This document shows positions 45,464 to 54,489 of a DNA stretch of 64,000 nt, in pieces. Below the pieces are notes generated by a model. That model made no database searches, was not told the origin of the DNA, and saw only the letters and a program-made list of their open reading frames with translations. Numbering within the stretch: position 1 is the stretch's first letter; each line of letters starts with the position of its first letter. Source of the stretch: Bacteroidaceae bacterium (GTDB lineage: Bacteria; Bacteroidota; Bacteroidia; Bacteroidales; Bacteroidaceae). The stretch is taken from positions 1 through 64,000 of the forward strand of contig JAKSIZ010000005.1 in assembly GCA_024398515.1 (NCBI GenBank). Direction: 5' to 3'. The position numbers and the translations under genes were made by a program.

Positions 45464-47212
45464 TTAATACAACTCTCTTCCAAAGGCATTATACCACCAA
45501 TAAGTACCGCCCCATTTCTTCCACATCGCAGCTGCGACGCCATTTCTATCCATGCCCATATTAGCATAACCTTGCCCTTCTGCCCAGAATGAGTTATAGT
45601 CCTGCTTAACTTCAGGCGAGATTTTAACCTCAAGCAGGGAATCTGATTTCTCTACATCCATAAACATCATGTATGCCTCTTGGTAACTTTTAGGTAGCTT
45701 TTCGTCTTTATGACTTGCAACATACTCTTGAAAGGCTGGCCAGAACTTTGTATTGTCGCGCTTCAAGATTGAGTAGAACAGGCATTGTTCCTGCATTACC
45801 AATGAACCTGTGCCATTTGACGAACCAATCTTTTCAATCAGATAGCGGTCGCACGTGTTATAATCATTTCCAAGCTCGTCTTTATATACCGACTTCATTT
45901 CTGCTACAAGTGGTGAAACCTTCGGCGTCCAATCCTTGTAGCACATAGTGTGACGAAGCATTGTAATATATCTCGCACAGGCATCTTCCTCTCCCGTAGC
46001 CTTTGTGCATCGTGCAAGATTCTTCAGAAAGAAAGGAGAGTAACCATAGCCAACGACATTCTCAATACACCAACGAATGGCAAAATTCATACAGCCATAG
46101 TTGTAATATACCAAAGGTGCCGCTATATGCATTATATTCAAATTTAATGAATCTGGATTATATATTTCTACACCGCTGTTTCCATTCATTACATACGACA
46201 CTTCGCCTAAGTCGCCTTCATTCATAAGAGCGATATTTTTCAGTATCACCATCGTGCGGCTTGGCTGCGGAGAAACCCTTGCTTCGTTCAGCACGCTTTT
46301 CCAATCGTCGGCCATTGCTGCTTGTGTCATTCGCATTTCAGCTAAATAGTTGTAATCTTTGAATGCTGCGCAAAGCACTCCTACCGTTGATGCACAAACA
46401 ACAACCACAGTAATTACAATGCTCAACCACGTTTTTTTAATCTCTTTCTTAGGCAATACGACTAACAGCAGAGTAATTGCAATGAGAACAAAGAATGGTA
46501 TCGACGGACGAAGCGAGTCAACCGTTGGGCTTTCAAACAATGGGAAACCAGCCACCCATGCTTCTCGCATCGGCAAATTTCTGAATGCTATGAAATACCA
46601 AACCAAAGGAGCGACAGCTGTCAGCACCACTCCTACAGCATCCCAAATTTTAGGTTTGTGGCTCAGCAGCAGTACCAATGCCATCAGATATGCTGTCCAT
46701 CCAAACAAAGGAAAGGCAATTACTGGCAACGCATACCATGCACAGCGCCATCGTTCTGGTGTAAGTCTTGCACCCAACAGCACTAATGCCACACAAAGAT
46801 AGCCCAATGATTGTGCAAACCAGTAGCCACGCAATTGCAGGATATAAACCCAATAGCCCAGGTCGAGTTCCGATGCAAGCAGACATGACAAAGGCAACAA
46901 CACCAGAATCTGCCATGCTCCCTTTAGTTTCAATGCCCTAATCAATGTAGCGCCTATCAGCAACCATATAACGATAAGCACCAACGCTCCGACTACAGGC
47001 CAGTAAAACAATTGAGTCATCCAACTGCCCAACCATTCTATCAATCCAAATGGATGCATTGTCAGCAAGGAAGAGAAGAAGTCCCATCCTTCAACAAAAG
47101 TATTCCGGTCTTGGGCTGTAACCAGCACTTCACTATACAACCCTATGAGGGTAAGCCATGCCATTGCAACGAAGCAAATGTAGCATACAAGTTCGTATAT
47201 TCTCGTTTTCAT
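45464..47212 (-). CDS. multi-span membrane protein (DUF6057-like)
   Basis: A 582-residue inner-membrane protein with about nine hydrophobic helices in the first 300 residues (starting LVCYICFVAMAWLTLIGLY) and a soluble C-terminal half with TPR-like helices, ending WKKWGGTYWWYNAFGREL. It resembles an uncharacterised Bacteroidales family I believe to be DUF6057 (not verified). The ATG at 47212 is used rather than the TTG six bases upstream. It leads a two-gene unit with the PD40/haem-motif lipoprotein, with its own good promoter. Confidence 0.75.
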   Translation of the reverse strand: MKTRIYELVCYICFVAMAWLTLIGLYSEVLVTAQDRNTFVEGWDFFSSLLTMHPFGLIEWLGSWMTQLFYWPVVGALVLIVIWLLIGATLIRALKLKGAWQILVLLPLSCLLASELDLGYWVYILQLRGYWFAQSLGYLCVALVLLGARLTPERWRCAWYALPVIAFPLFGWTAYLMALVLLLSHKPKIWDAVGVVLTAVAPLVWYFIAFRNLPMREAWVAGFPLFESPTVDSLRPSIPFFVLIAITLLLVVLPKKEIKKTWLSIVITVVVVCASTVGVLCAAFKDYNYLAEMRMTQAAMADDWKSVLNEARVSPQPSRTMVILKNIALMNEGDLGEVSYVMNGNSGVEIYNPDSLNLNIMHIAAPLVYYNYGCMNFAIRWCIENVVGYGYSPFFLKNLARCTKATGEEDACARYITMLRHTMCYKDWTPKVSPLVAEMKSVYKDELGNDYNTCDRYLIEKIGSSNGTGSLVMQEQCLFYSILKRDNTKFWPAFQEYVASHKDEKLPKSYQEAYMMFMDVEKSDSLLEVKISPEVKQDYNSFWAEGQGYANMGMDRNGVAAAMWKKWGGTYWWYNAFGRELY

Positions 47213-47260
47213 TAGCAATCAGTATTCAATAGTTTACATTTTACAGTTATTATCACTGCG

Positions 47261-47292
47261 CAAAGATACACATTTTTATTGATACCACCAAA
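47261..47292 (-). promoter_or_regulatory. promoter of the membrane protein/PD40 lipoprotein unit
   Basis: Minus strand TTTG (47292-47289), 20 bp, TATCTTTG (47268-47261): exact boxes and 48 bp to the ATG at 47212. Confidence 0.75.
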
Positions 47293-47357
47293 AATTATGC
47301 AAAAACTTATTTCCTGCCTCATCCTACACCTTATTAATAAAGGCACAGTTCGGGTGT

Positions 47358-47403
47358 AAAAAAAAACAAAAACAGCCCAAAAGCTTCTAAACCTTTGGGC
47401 TGT
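47358..47403 (-). terminator. rho-independent terminator after the 52-residue peptide gene
   Basis: ACAGCCCAAA (47372-47381) pairs with TTTGGGCTGT (47394-47403), followed on the minus strand by a long T run (47371-47358). Confidence 0.85.
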
Positions 47404-47443
47404 GCTGATTATGATATTCTTTTATATCGTCAATATAAAACTA

Positions 47444-47602
47444 TTACCAACCGAAGTACCTGTTTGCTTCGTCATCGAAGTAATCCTTTGACAATACTTC
47501 CTTAGTCTCATCACCTTCGCCCTGCAAAGAGTCAACAATCAAAAGGTTTTCCGTAAAAAACTTAACTTCCTTAGCCTTTGGCTCAATATACGTCTTCTTC
47601 AT
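47444..47602 (-). CDS. 52-residue acidic peptide, MKKTYIEPK type
   Basis: A short frame (MKKTYIEPKAKEVKFFTENL at its start, ending DDEANRYFGW) below usual size cutoffs. Many Bacteroidales genomes encode peptides with this opening, as I recall, but their function is not known to me. It is rich in Lys and Glu/Asp, has no signal peptide, sits 18 bp downstream of the secreted BACON-type protein gene and is closed by a strong terminator, which supports real expression as a unit. Confidence 0.72.
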   Translation of the reverse strand: MKKTYIEPKAKEVKFFTENLLIVDSLQGEGDETKEVLSKDYFDDEANRYFGW

Positions 47603-47620
47603 AATTTGTCTCTCCTATGT

Positions 47621-49447
47621 TTATTTGATAATATACTTCTTACCATTTGAAATAACAATTCCCTTATAGTTCTTACCTACAGAAACACCTTGTATGTTAT
47701 ATACCTTGTTGTCAAATACAGGTGCTACACTATTAATTTCGTTAATACCTGTAGGGGTTTCTTCAAATGAGAGGAAATCTTTTGCAGCAGAAGCCTTTGG
47801 TATCTTCAAATAAGCACGGTTTGCTTTAATTGCAAAGTTAGATGAATTAACGCGATAGAATCCTAAACCAGAGTCCAAGTTCTGAAGTACGTAATATTCA
47901 TAATCGCCTTCTGGGTCATAAGGCACATAACCATCATAGTAAACACCTACAAGATTACCCTCTTCTTTGTCGGTTGTTCCATACCTTGCGGTAGAACTTG
48001 TAAAGGTCGTTTTAGGTCCATGTATCAGCACTGGAGTGTTAGATGGAATATATCCTTTACCGTCAGCATCTTTATCTAATAAAGTCTTAACAATGCTGTT
48101 CCCATCTAACGTAAGTGTATAAACATCATATTTCGTTCCTAATGTCAATGTAGAAGGGAAACATGATGTTGACCACTCTACGTCACTAATTGATAAAGAA
48201 GCATACCCTTGTTGATTAATAGAATATGTAATCTTCTTGCCACGATTATTCAAAGTAATAGTTCCCTTTCGAGGAGCACCTTCATTTGCTGCAACAGCGA
48301 ATGTAATATTAGATTTCTTGGATGACTTAAAACCATTTTCAGTGTCTTCGTATGTAAACGATTCTTCATTGTAAGAAATCCAATCAGCAGAAGAAGTAAT
48401 GGTAAAATTTTTAGGATCAACATTTGAATGTATCGTAACTTTTGCATCACCGCCTGCTTTTACGATCTGTATTTCTTCTACACTTGCATCATCTTTATAT
48501 AATGCAGGGAACATGGCGTGAACAGAAACAGCTAATGTGTATGGATTTGGGTATGTTTCAACACCATCCTTTAAGTAATAGCCAAAGAAATTGCAGCCTG
48601 TACGTTCTTTTGCAGAATAAATATAAAAAGCGCATCCACTATTCTTCATATCGCTCAATTCAACACAGAATGGTCCGCTAACAGAAATAGGGATATCAAA
48701 TGTTACATTCACGCCTCCACGATATGAAGAAGAGGAATTTACAGAGAAATTAGTCTTTGTCAAAGTTCCTGTCCAAAGTGGAGAAGTTCTATCTGCCGTA
48801 TTTGTATATTTTCCGTCATCGCCTTTGATAATTGTTGCTGGATAAATATTTACGATTATATGAGAGCCTTCATTAGGAAATAGATCATCAACTGTTTGAC
48901 CAGGTGTATTTGAATTTACAGGGATACTTATTCCATCAATATACATTATATCTTTATTGTTAAAAAAGACACCCATAACATCGTTAGTTGTTGTTTTATA
49001 ATTAGCAAGCATGCTTTGAGCCTGACCAGACGAAGCTTGGACTTTGTCACACCATAACTTCGCAGGAGTCATATAAACAACAGATGCTGTCCCCCCATAC
49101 ACACGCATATTTGCAGCTGTGCCTCCATTTCCATATTGGTAATCCGTGTATCCCTCCTGTTTCAAAACGGGTATATAATATGCATAACCTGGTTGATAGG
49201 ATTGTGAAAATGCTTCTGTAGTTTTCTGTTTTTTATCATTCAAATACCAATCTCCAGATCCAGTTGTGCTTGTCCAAATATATTCAGTTGGAGAATATGG
49301 CAAATAAACAGATGCAGAGGACATTGCCGCAGTCGATGTCATGCCTGATACGAACGCTCCTTCAGGCAAATTGTAAAACATGCTCGTTTCCGCATTCATA
49401 GATAGTGTGCAGAGGGTCATGAATAATAAAATGTAAATCTTTTTCAT
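47621..49447 (-). CDS. secreted BACON-domain protein with surface-sorting tail
   Basis: A 608-residue exported protein (signal peptide 1-19). Residues 20-310 have no family I recognise; they are rich in Ser/Thr/Tyr. A BACON-like Ig module (about 325-410, ending KGTITLNNRGKKITYSINQQG) and a beta-rich region follow. The C terminus (VYNIQGVSVGK...GIVISNGKKYIIK) resembles type IX secretion or surface-display tails. BACON domains are tied to carbohydrate or mucin binding in Bacteroidetes; the role here is unknown. It heads a unit with the 52-residue peptide gene. TAACTTTG (minus strand, 49536-49529) is a possible -7 box. Confidence 0.75.
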   Translation of the reverse strand: MKKIYILLFMTLCTLSMNAETSMFYNLPEGAFVSGMTSTAAMSSASVYLPYSPTEYIWTSTTGSGDWYLNDKKQKTTEAFSQSYQPGYAYYIPVLKQEGYTDYQYGNGGTAANMRVYGGTASVVYMTPAKLWCDKVQASSGQAQSMLANYKTTTNDVMGVFFNNKDIMYIDGISIPVNSNTPGQTVDDLFPNEGSHIIVNIYPATIIKGDDGKYTNTADRTSPLWTGTLTKTNFSVNSSSSYRGGVNVTFDIPISVSGPFCVELSDMKNSGCAFYIYSAKERTGCNFFGYYLKDGVETYPNPYTLAVSVHAMFPALYKDDASVEEIQIVKAGGDAKVTIHSNVDPKNFTITSSADWISYNEESFTYEDTENGFKSSKKSNITFAVAANEGAPRKGTITLNNRGKKITYSINQQGYASLSISDVEWSTSCFPSTLTLGTKYDVYTLTLDGNSIVKTLLDKDADGKGYIPSNTPVLIHGPKTTFTSSTARYGTTDKEEGNLVGVYYDGYVPYDPEGDYEYYVLQNLDSGLGFYRVNSSNFAIKANRAYLKIPKASAAKDFLSFEETPTGINEINSVAPVFDNKVYNIQGVSVGKNYKGIVISNGKKYIIK

Positions 49448-49641
49448 AGTTTTGTTTAATTTTGTTTGTTAATTTGGTTTGTTAATTAATTATTTGTGTT
49501 GTATTATTAAATCGCGCTTGACAAAATGCAAAGTTACATAATCCTTGACACTTATGTATATTAATAAGGTGTTGACGATTAATTATTTAATATAAGTTTT
49601 TTTTTTTTTACAGTTGTTAACTTTTTTATTGTATGTTTTTT

Positions 49642-49672
49642 TTTGTATTGTCTTTGATTTTCACTACTTTTG
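49642..49672 (+). promoter_or_regulatory. promoter of the recA-region operon
   Basis: TTTG (49642-49645), 19 bp, TACTTTTG (49665-49672), exact boxes, 17 bp before the ATG at 49689. Confidence 0.8.
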
Positions 49673-49688
49673 CATCCTTGAATAAGGT

Positions 49689-50285
49689 ATGAAAGAAACA
49701 GGTATATTGGAAAACAACGAAGTGAGATGGGCAGAGAATGTGGTGCTTGTTGATGGCGACTACATTGACCGCGTGGCGTTTGACCTGACGGTGAACTTTG
49801 AGCGAATGCTTGAACGCAGGATACCACAAGCCGACCTTGCTCATTGGCTCGACTGCGTTGCGCTCGATGGCGGCGTGCGTGAGGGCGACAATGAAACGCA
49901 GGTCATCTTTCTGCATCGGAAGGATAGGCTTGCCAACTTCAACCCATCTGACTACAACGACATAAACGGCATGGCATTCAAGGACAACCTTGGAGAGTTT
50001 GCCATGAGTGCATATAAGGTTGAGGACTTGGTAAGCACCGAGGACTTCTTCACGCAGACACTCGACCTCGTGCTTGGTGCCGAGGAGGTGAAGCGCATTG
50101 TCCTTGTACCCGATGCAGAGCATTACATCAGTAGCGTAAAACACTCTTTGCGCAACACGTCGAAGGCTTGCACCGTGCTCTCCATGCAACCATTCACCGG
50201 AGGCAATTGCCGTCAGGAGATATTAGGTTATTCCCTGATGAGTGCATTAGGCATTAAAAGTGAGGAAATTTCAAGCAGAACTTAG
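49689..50285 (+). CDS. conserved Bacteroidales protein of unknown function
   Basis: A 198-residue cytoplasmic protein with no signal peptide or membrane span. It contains [20 protein letters not shown] near the start and [14 protein letters not shown] later, suggesting an alpha/beta fold. I recognise it as similar to a Bacteroidales family probably called DUF6621; this is unverified. It precedes recA by 68 bp and probably shares its promoter. Confidence 0.75.
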   Translation: MKETGILENNEVRWAENVVLVDGDYIDRVAFDLTVNFERMLERRIPQADLAHWLDCVALDGGVREGDNETQVIFLHRKDRLANFNPSDYNDINGMAFKDNLGEFAMSAYKVEDLVSTEDFFTQTLDLVLGAEEVKRIVLVPDAEHYISSVKHSLRNTSKACTVLSMQPFTGGNCRQEILGYSLMSALGIKSEEISSRT

Positions 50286-50353
50286 ATAAAAATACCCAAA
50301 CACCCGAAATCTCGAAAACTCGAAAAAATAAATTAACAAAAAAACAAAAGATT

Positions 50354-51379
50354 ATGGCAAAGAAAGACGACACACTGGCTGTCAGCACACAGGACGGCAA
50401 ACTTAAGGCCTTGCAGGCAGCGATGGACAAGATTCAAAAGGACTTCGGCAAGGGTGCAATCATGAAACTTGGCGACGAAAGCATTGAAAATGTTGAAGCC
50501 ATCCCTACTGGCAGTATTGCCCTTGACGCAGCACTTGGCGTTGGTGGTTACCCGAAAGGACGCATCATAGAGATCTACGGCCCTGAAAGTTCCGGTAAGA
50601 CTACCCTCGCAATCCATGCCATAGCAAACGTGCAGAAGGAAGGCGGCATTGCTGCTTTCATTGATGCCGAACATGCTTTCGACCGTTTCTATGCCGAGAA
50701 ACTTGGCGTTGACACAAACAACATGCTCATTGCACAACCTGACAATGGCGAACAAGCACTTGAGATAGCCGAGCAGTTGATACGTTCCGCTGCGGTTGAC
50801 ATCGTTGTCGTTGACTCTGTTGCTGCCCTCACTCCAAAGGCAGAAATCGATGGCGACATGGGCGACAACAAGGTTGGATTGCAGGCAAGACTGATGTCGC
50901 AGGCATTGCGCAAGCTCACGGCAACCATAAGCAAGACGAATACAACGTGTATCTTCATCAACCAGTTGCGCGAAAAGATTGGCGTAATGTTCGGCAACCC
51001 TGAGACAACAACGGGCGGAAATGCCTTGAAGTTCTATGCAAGTGTGCGTCTCGACATACGGAAAGTTACAAGCATCAAGGACGGAGACAACGTTGTGGGC
51101 AACCAAGTACGCGTAAAAGTGATAAAGAACAAGGTGGCTCCTCCATTCCGCAAAGCAGAATTTGAAATCACTTTCGGCGAAGGTATTTCAAGAATCGGCG
51201 AACTTGTTGACCTTGCAGAGCAGTTTAACGTAATCAAGAAGAGCGGCAGCTGGTACAGCTACGACGGTCAGCAACTGGCACAAGGACGCGATGCAGTGAA
51301 GAGAGTGTTTGCCGACAACCCTGAACTCTGCGATGAGATTGAAGCAAAAATAAAGGAAGCATTGAAAAACAACAAATAA
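50354..51379 (+). CDS. recA: recombinase RecA
   Basis: A 341-residue RecA with Walker [30 protein letters not shown] and loop residues [20 protein letters not shown]; the short acidic-basic C terminus is typical. It forms filaments on single-stranded DNA for recombination and the SOS response. No LexA box is evident in the 68-bp leader, which instead contains family-4-like sequence (50303-50328). The next gene starts 9 bp downstream. Confidence 0.97.
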   Translation: MAKKDDTLAVSTQDGKLKALQAAMDKIQKDFGKGAIMKLGDESIENVEAIPTGSIALDAALGVGGYPKGRIIEIYGPESSGKTTLAIHAIANVQKEGGIAAFIDAEHAFDRFYAEKLGVDTNNMLIAQPDNGEQALEIAEQLIRSAAVDIVVVDSVAALTPKAEIDGDMGDNKVGLQARLMSQALRKLTATISKTNTTCIFINQLREKIGVMFGNPETTTGGNALKFYASVRLDIRKVTSIKDGDNVVGNQVRVKVIKNKVAPPFRKAEFEITFGEGISRIGELVDLAEQFNVIKKSGSWYSYDGQQLAQGRDAVKRVFADNPELCDEIEAKIKEALKNNK

Positions 51380-51388
51380 CAAAACCAC

Positions 51389-53404
51389 ATGAAGAAACTC
51401 ATATTATCTTTGGCAGCTATGGCAATAACAGGCAGTGCATGTGCACAGGGCATTGGTATTCATCTTGAAAACATGAACCCACAGATGAATCCTGGCACGG
51501 ACTTTTATGAATATGGTTGTGGCGGTTGGCGTAAGGCTAACCCTCTGAAACCCGAATATCCACGTTTCGGCAGCTTTGATGCCATTGCCGAAGCAAACAG
51601 GGAACAGATAAAATCGCTCATCATCGAACTGGCTTCTAAGCCTCAGCCAAAGGGTTCGGTAGCGCAAAAGATTGGCGACATATATAATATGGTGATGGAC
51701 TCTGTACGCCAGAACCGCGACGGAGTAAAGCCTGTGCTCAACGACCTGAAGGCTATCGAGAAGATAAAAGACCGCAAAGCCCTCATCTCACACTACATCA
51801 AGAACGACGCCGAAGGGCATGGCTTCATGTTCGGCATGGGTATCGGTGCCGACATGATGGAGTCAACCAAGAACCTTGTAAGCGTAGGTCAGGGTGGACT
51901 TTCACTTGGAAACAAGGACTACTACACCAAGGACGACGAGGCAACAAAGAAGATACGCGAAGGTTTCAAGCAGCACATCGTCAAGATGTTTATGCTCGTA
52001 GGCGACAAGGAGAAGGTTGCAAAGCGCAAAATGGAGTCGGTCATGGCTATAGAAAACAAAATTGCCGACAAGAACAAGACGCGCACAGAGCTACGCGACC
52101 CTGCTTCAAACTACCACAAAATGTCGTATGCCGACCTGAAACGCGACTTCGCGGGCTTCCCTTGGGACGAACTCTTTGCGGCAAACTTCATTAAAGACCT
52201 CGACTTTATCGACATAGGACAGCCTGAGGCAATAAAGAACGACATTGAAATCCTCAACACTTTCGACATCAGACAACTGAAAGACTATATGCAGTGGCAA
52301 CTTCTCGACAACGCAGCTTCGGTGCTTGGCGACGAGGTTTATGCCGAAAACTTCGACTTCTACAGCCGTCAGATGTCGGGCGCGACACAGATGCAACCAC
52401 GCTGGAAACGTGCCGTAAATGCTTGCAACACCCTTGGTGAGGCTGTCGGAGAGATGTATGTGAAGAAGTATTTCCCTGCAGAAAACAAGGCACGCATGAT
52501 GCAGTTGGTGAAGAATCTGCAGGTTGCCCTTGGCGAACGCATCGAACAGCAGGACTGGATGAGCGCAGAAACCAAGAAGCTGGCAAAGGAGAAACTGGCT
52601 ACATTCTACATAAAGATTGGCTATCCTGACAAGTTCAAGGACTACAGCAAACTCGAAATAGACCCTTCGCTGACACGTTACGAACTCGGCAAGGTCATTG
52701 CAAAATGGCGCACACAGAAGGAAGTAGAGGACAAATACAAGAAACCTGTTGACCGCGACGAGTGGTTTATGACGCCGCAGACAGTCAATGCCTACTACAA
52801 TCCTACCACTAACGAGATCTGTTTCCCTGCTGGTATCCTGCAGTATCCTTTCTTCGACATGAGTGCCGACGACGCTTTCAACTATGGAGCCATCGGTGTT
52901 GTGATAGGTCATGAAATGACTCACGGCTTCGACGACCAAGGTTGCCAGTTCGATAAGGACGGTAATTTCCATAACTGGTGGGCTGAAGGCGACGACGTGA
53001 AGTTCAAGGAAAAGACCAAGAGAATGGTTGAATTCTTCAATGGTATAGAGGTTCTGCCAGGTCTGATGGCGAATGGAGAACTCACACAAGGCGAGAATAT
53101 TGCCGACCACGGAGGCTTGAAGATTGCTTACCTCGCATTCAAGAATGCCACAAAGGACAATCCTCTGCCTGTAAAAAATGGTCTTACGCCTGAGCAACGC
53201 TTCTTCCTTGCATACGCAAACGTATGGGCACAGAACATCACAGAAGAGAATATGCGCCAGCTGACGACCATGGATCCTCATTCACTCGGCGAGTGGAGAG
53301 TCAACGGAGCACTGCCTCAAATCGATGCATGGTACGATGCCTTCAACATTACCGAGAAGGATAAAATGTTTATTCCAAAGGAAAAACGTGTTAACGTCTG
53401 GTAA
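51389..53404 (+). CDS. pepO: M13-family metallopeptidase (PepO/neprilysin type)
   Basis: A 671-residue secreted zinc endopeptidase (signal peptide 1-19, CAQG). It has the M13 start NPGTDFYEYGCGGWRKANPL, the zinc motif H508-E509-x-x-H512 (VIGHEMTHGFDDQG), third ligand E569 and D573 (GENIADHGG), and the conserved NAYYNPTTNEICFPAGILQ. Length fits the family. It degrades peptides in the periplasm. Co-transcription with recA is suggested by the 9-bp gap. Confidence 0.95.
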   Translation: MKKLILSLAAMAITGSACAQGIGIHLENMNPQMNPGTDFYEYGCGGWRKANPLKPEYPRFGSFDAIAEANREQIKSLIIELASKPQPKGSVAQKIGDIYNMVMDSVRQNRDGVKPVLNDLKAIEKIKDRKALISHYIKNDAEGHGFMFGMGIGADMMESTKNLVSVGQGGLSLGNKDYYTKDDEATKKIREGFKQHIVKMFMLVGDKEKVAKRKMESVMAIENKIADKNKTRTELRDPASNYHKMSYADLKRDFAGFPWDELFAANFIKDLDFIDIGQPEAIKNDIEILNTFDIRQLKDYMQWQLLDNAASVLGDEVYAENFDFYSRQMSGATQMQPRWKRAVNACNTLGEAVGEMYVKKYFPAENKARMMQLVKNLQVALGERIEQQDWMSAETKKLAKEKLATFYIKIGYPDKFKDYSKLEIDPSLTRYELGKVIAKWRTQKEVEDKYKKPVDRDEWFMTPQTVNAYYNPTTNEICFPAGILQYPFFDMSADDAFNYGAIGVVIGHEMTHGFDDQGCQFDKDGNFHNWWAEGDDVKFKEKTKRMVEFFNGIEVLPGLMANGELTQGENIADHGGLKIAYLAFKNATKDNPLPVKNGLTPEQRFFLAYANVWAQNITEENMRQLTTMDPHSLGEWRVNGALPQIDAWYDAFNITEKDKMFIPKEKRVNVW

Positions 53405-53409
53405 AAAAC

Positions 53410-54315
53410 ATGCGTCGCAGTCGATTCAAATTCTATAAAAAATCCGAATGGATTGCCATTGTTTCGCTTATTGTCTTGTGTCTTGCTGGGCTGATTTTGC
53501 CCCATTTCATCGGTAGAAATGTTGAAAGCAGCAATAACATTAAGGCGGATACACTGACGTTTGAAACGCTGACGACTGACAGTAACAGACAAACCAAACA
53601 TCATAAAGCAGAAAAACGTAGGGTCGAAACATTTGTTTTCGACCCTAATACTGCCGACAGCATCACATTATTACGTCTTGGATTTGCACCTTTCCAAGTG
53701 AGAAGCATCCTCAGATACCGCGCAGCCGGCGGTGTGATTCACGACAAAGAAGACTTTGCACAACTCTACAACTTGACTAAAGGCGACTATGACCGCCTTG
53801 CTCCTTACGTCAGGATAGCCGATGAATTTCGCCTTGCATCCGAGTTTGTAAAGCGTAACAATAAATCAAAATCTATCGATGAAACCGATGAAAATTCAAC
53901 TACTACGACTTATACTCCTAAGATAAGCCGTGGTGAATTTGTGTCGGTGAACTATGCCGATACCGCCGAACTGCAACGTATTCCTGGCATAGGGCAGTAT
54001 TATGCACGGCAGATACTGCATTATCGCAAGTCGCTTGGGGGATATGCCGACGAGAGTCAGCTGCTCGAAATAGAAGGTTTCCCCGAAGAAGCACTCGACT
54101 ACATCGTTGTTGAAGGCGGTGTGAAGCGGCTCAACCTGAACAAATCGACACTTCTACAACTTCGTTCCCACCCTTACATCAACTTCTATCAAGCAAGGGA
54201 AATCATAGAGATGCACCGCAAGAACGGTCGCCTAAACAGCCTCGACGACCTACGTTTCTCAAAGTTTTTCACTCCCACCGACATCAAACGATTAGCCCCA
54301 TACGTGGAGTTTTGA
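53410..54315 (+). CDS. membrane-anchored helix-hairpin-helix protein (ComEA-like)
   Basis: A 301-residue protein with an N-terminal membrane helix (residues 15-36) and several helix-hairpin-helix motifs: TADSITLLRLGFAPFQVRSI, VNYADTAELQRIPGIGQYYA and NKSTLLQLRSHPYINFYQAR. Such anchored HhH proteins bind DNA and, in competent bacteria, pull DNA into the periplasm. With comM (17713) this gives two competence-type genes in the window; competence is inference. It starts 5 bp after pepO. Confidence 0.85.
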   Translation: MRRSRFKFYKKSEWIAIVSLIVLCLAGLILPHFIGRNVESSNNIKADTLTFETLTTDSNRQTKHHKAEKRRVETFVFDPNTADSITLLRLGFAPFQVRSILRYRAAGGVIHDKEDFAQLYNLTKGDYDRLAPYVRIADEFRLASEFVKRNNKSKSIDETDENSTTTTYTPKISRGEFVSVNYADTAELQRIPGIGQYYARQILHYRKSLGGYADESQLLEIEGFPEEALDYIVVEGGVKRLNLNKSTLLQLRSHPYINFYQAREIIEMHRKNGRLNSLDDLRFSKFFTPTDIKRLAPYVEF

Positions 54316-54346
54316 TGAGAATTTTTCGGTATGCCTCACAGGTATC

Positions 54347-54444
54347 TCTGTTGGGGGTGTTTGCACATTCTTAGAATGTTCGGCGTAACATTCTAAGAAT
54401 GTTCACGTGAACATTCTAAGAATGTGCAAACGACTTAAGCGTTC
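54347..54444 (+). repeat. triple-palindrome element F (class AACATTCTTAGAATGTT)
   Basis: Units at 54364-54380, 54387-54403 and 54410-54426 with linkers CGGCGT and CACGTG. The 22-bp outer arms (54360-54381 and 54409-54430) are exact reverse complements, so units 1 and 3 can close a long stem with unit 2 as inner hairpin. Flanks TCTGTTGGGGGTG and ACTTAAGCGTTC. Near-identical to element A. It lies between convergent HhH and OPT genes. Confidence 0.9.
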
Positions 54445-54489
54445 ACCCCAAGAAAACCTAACGAACAACCCACTCGTTTTCGCCCTTGA

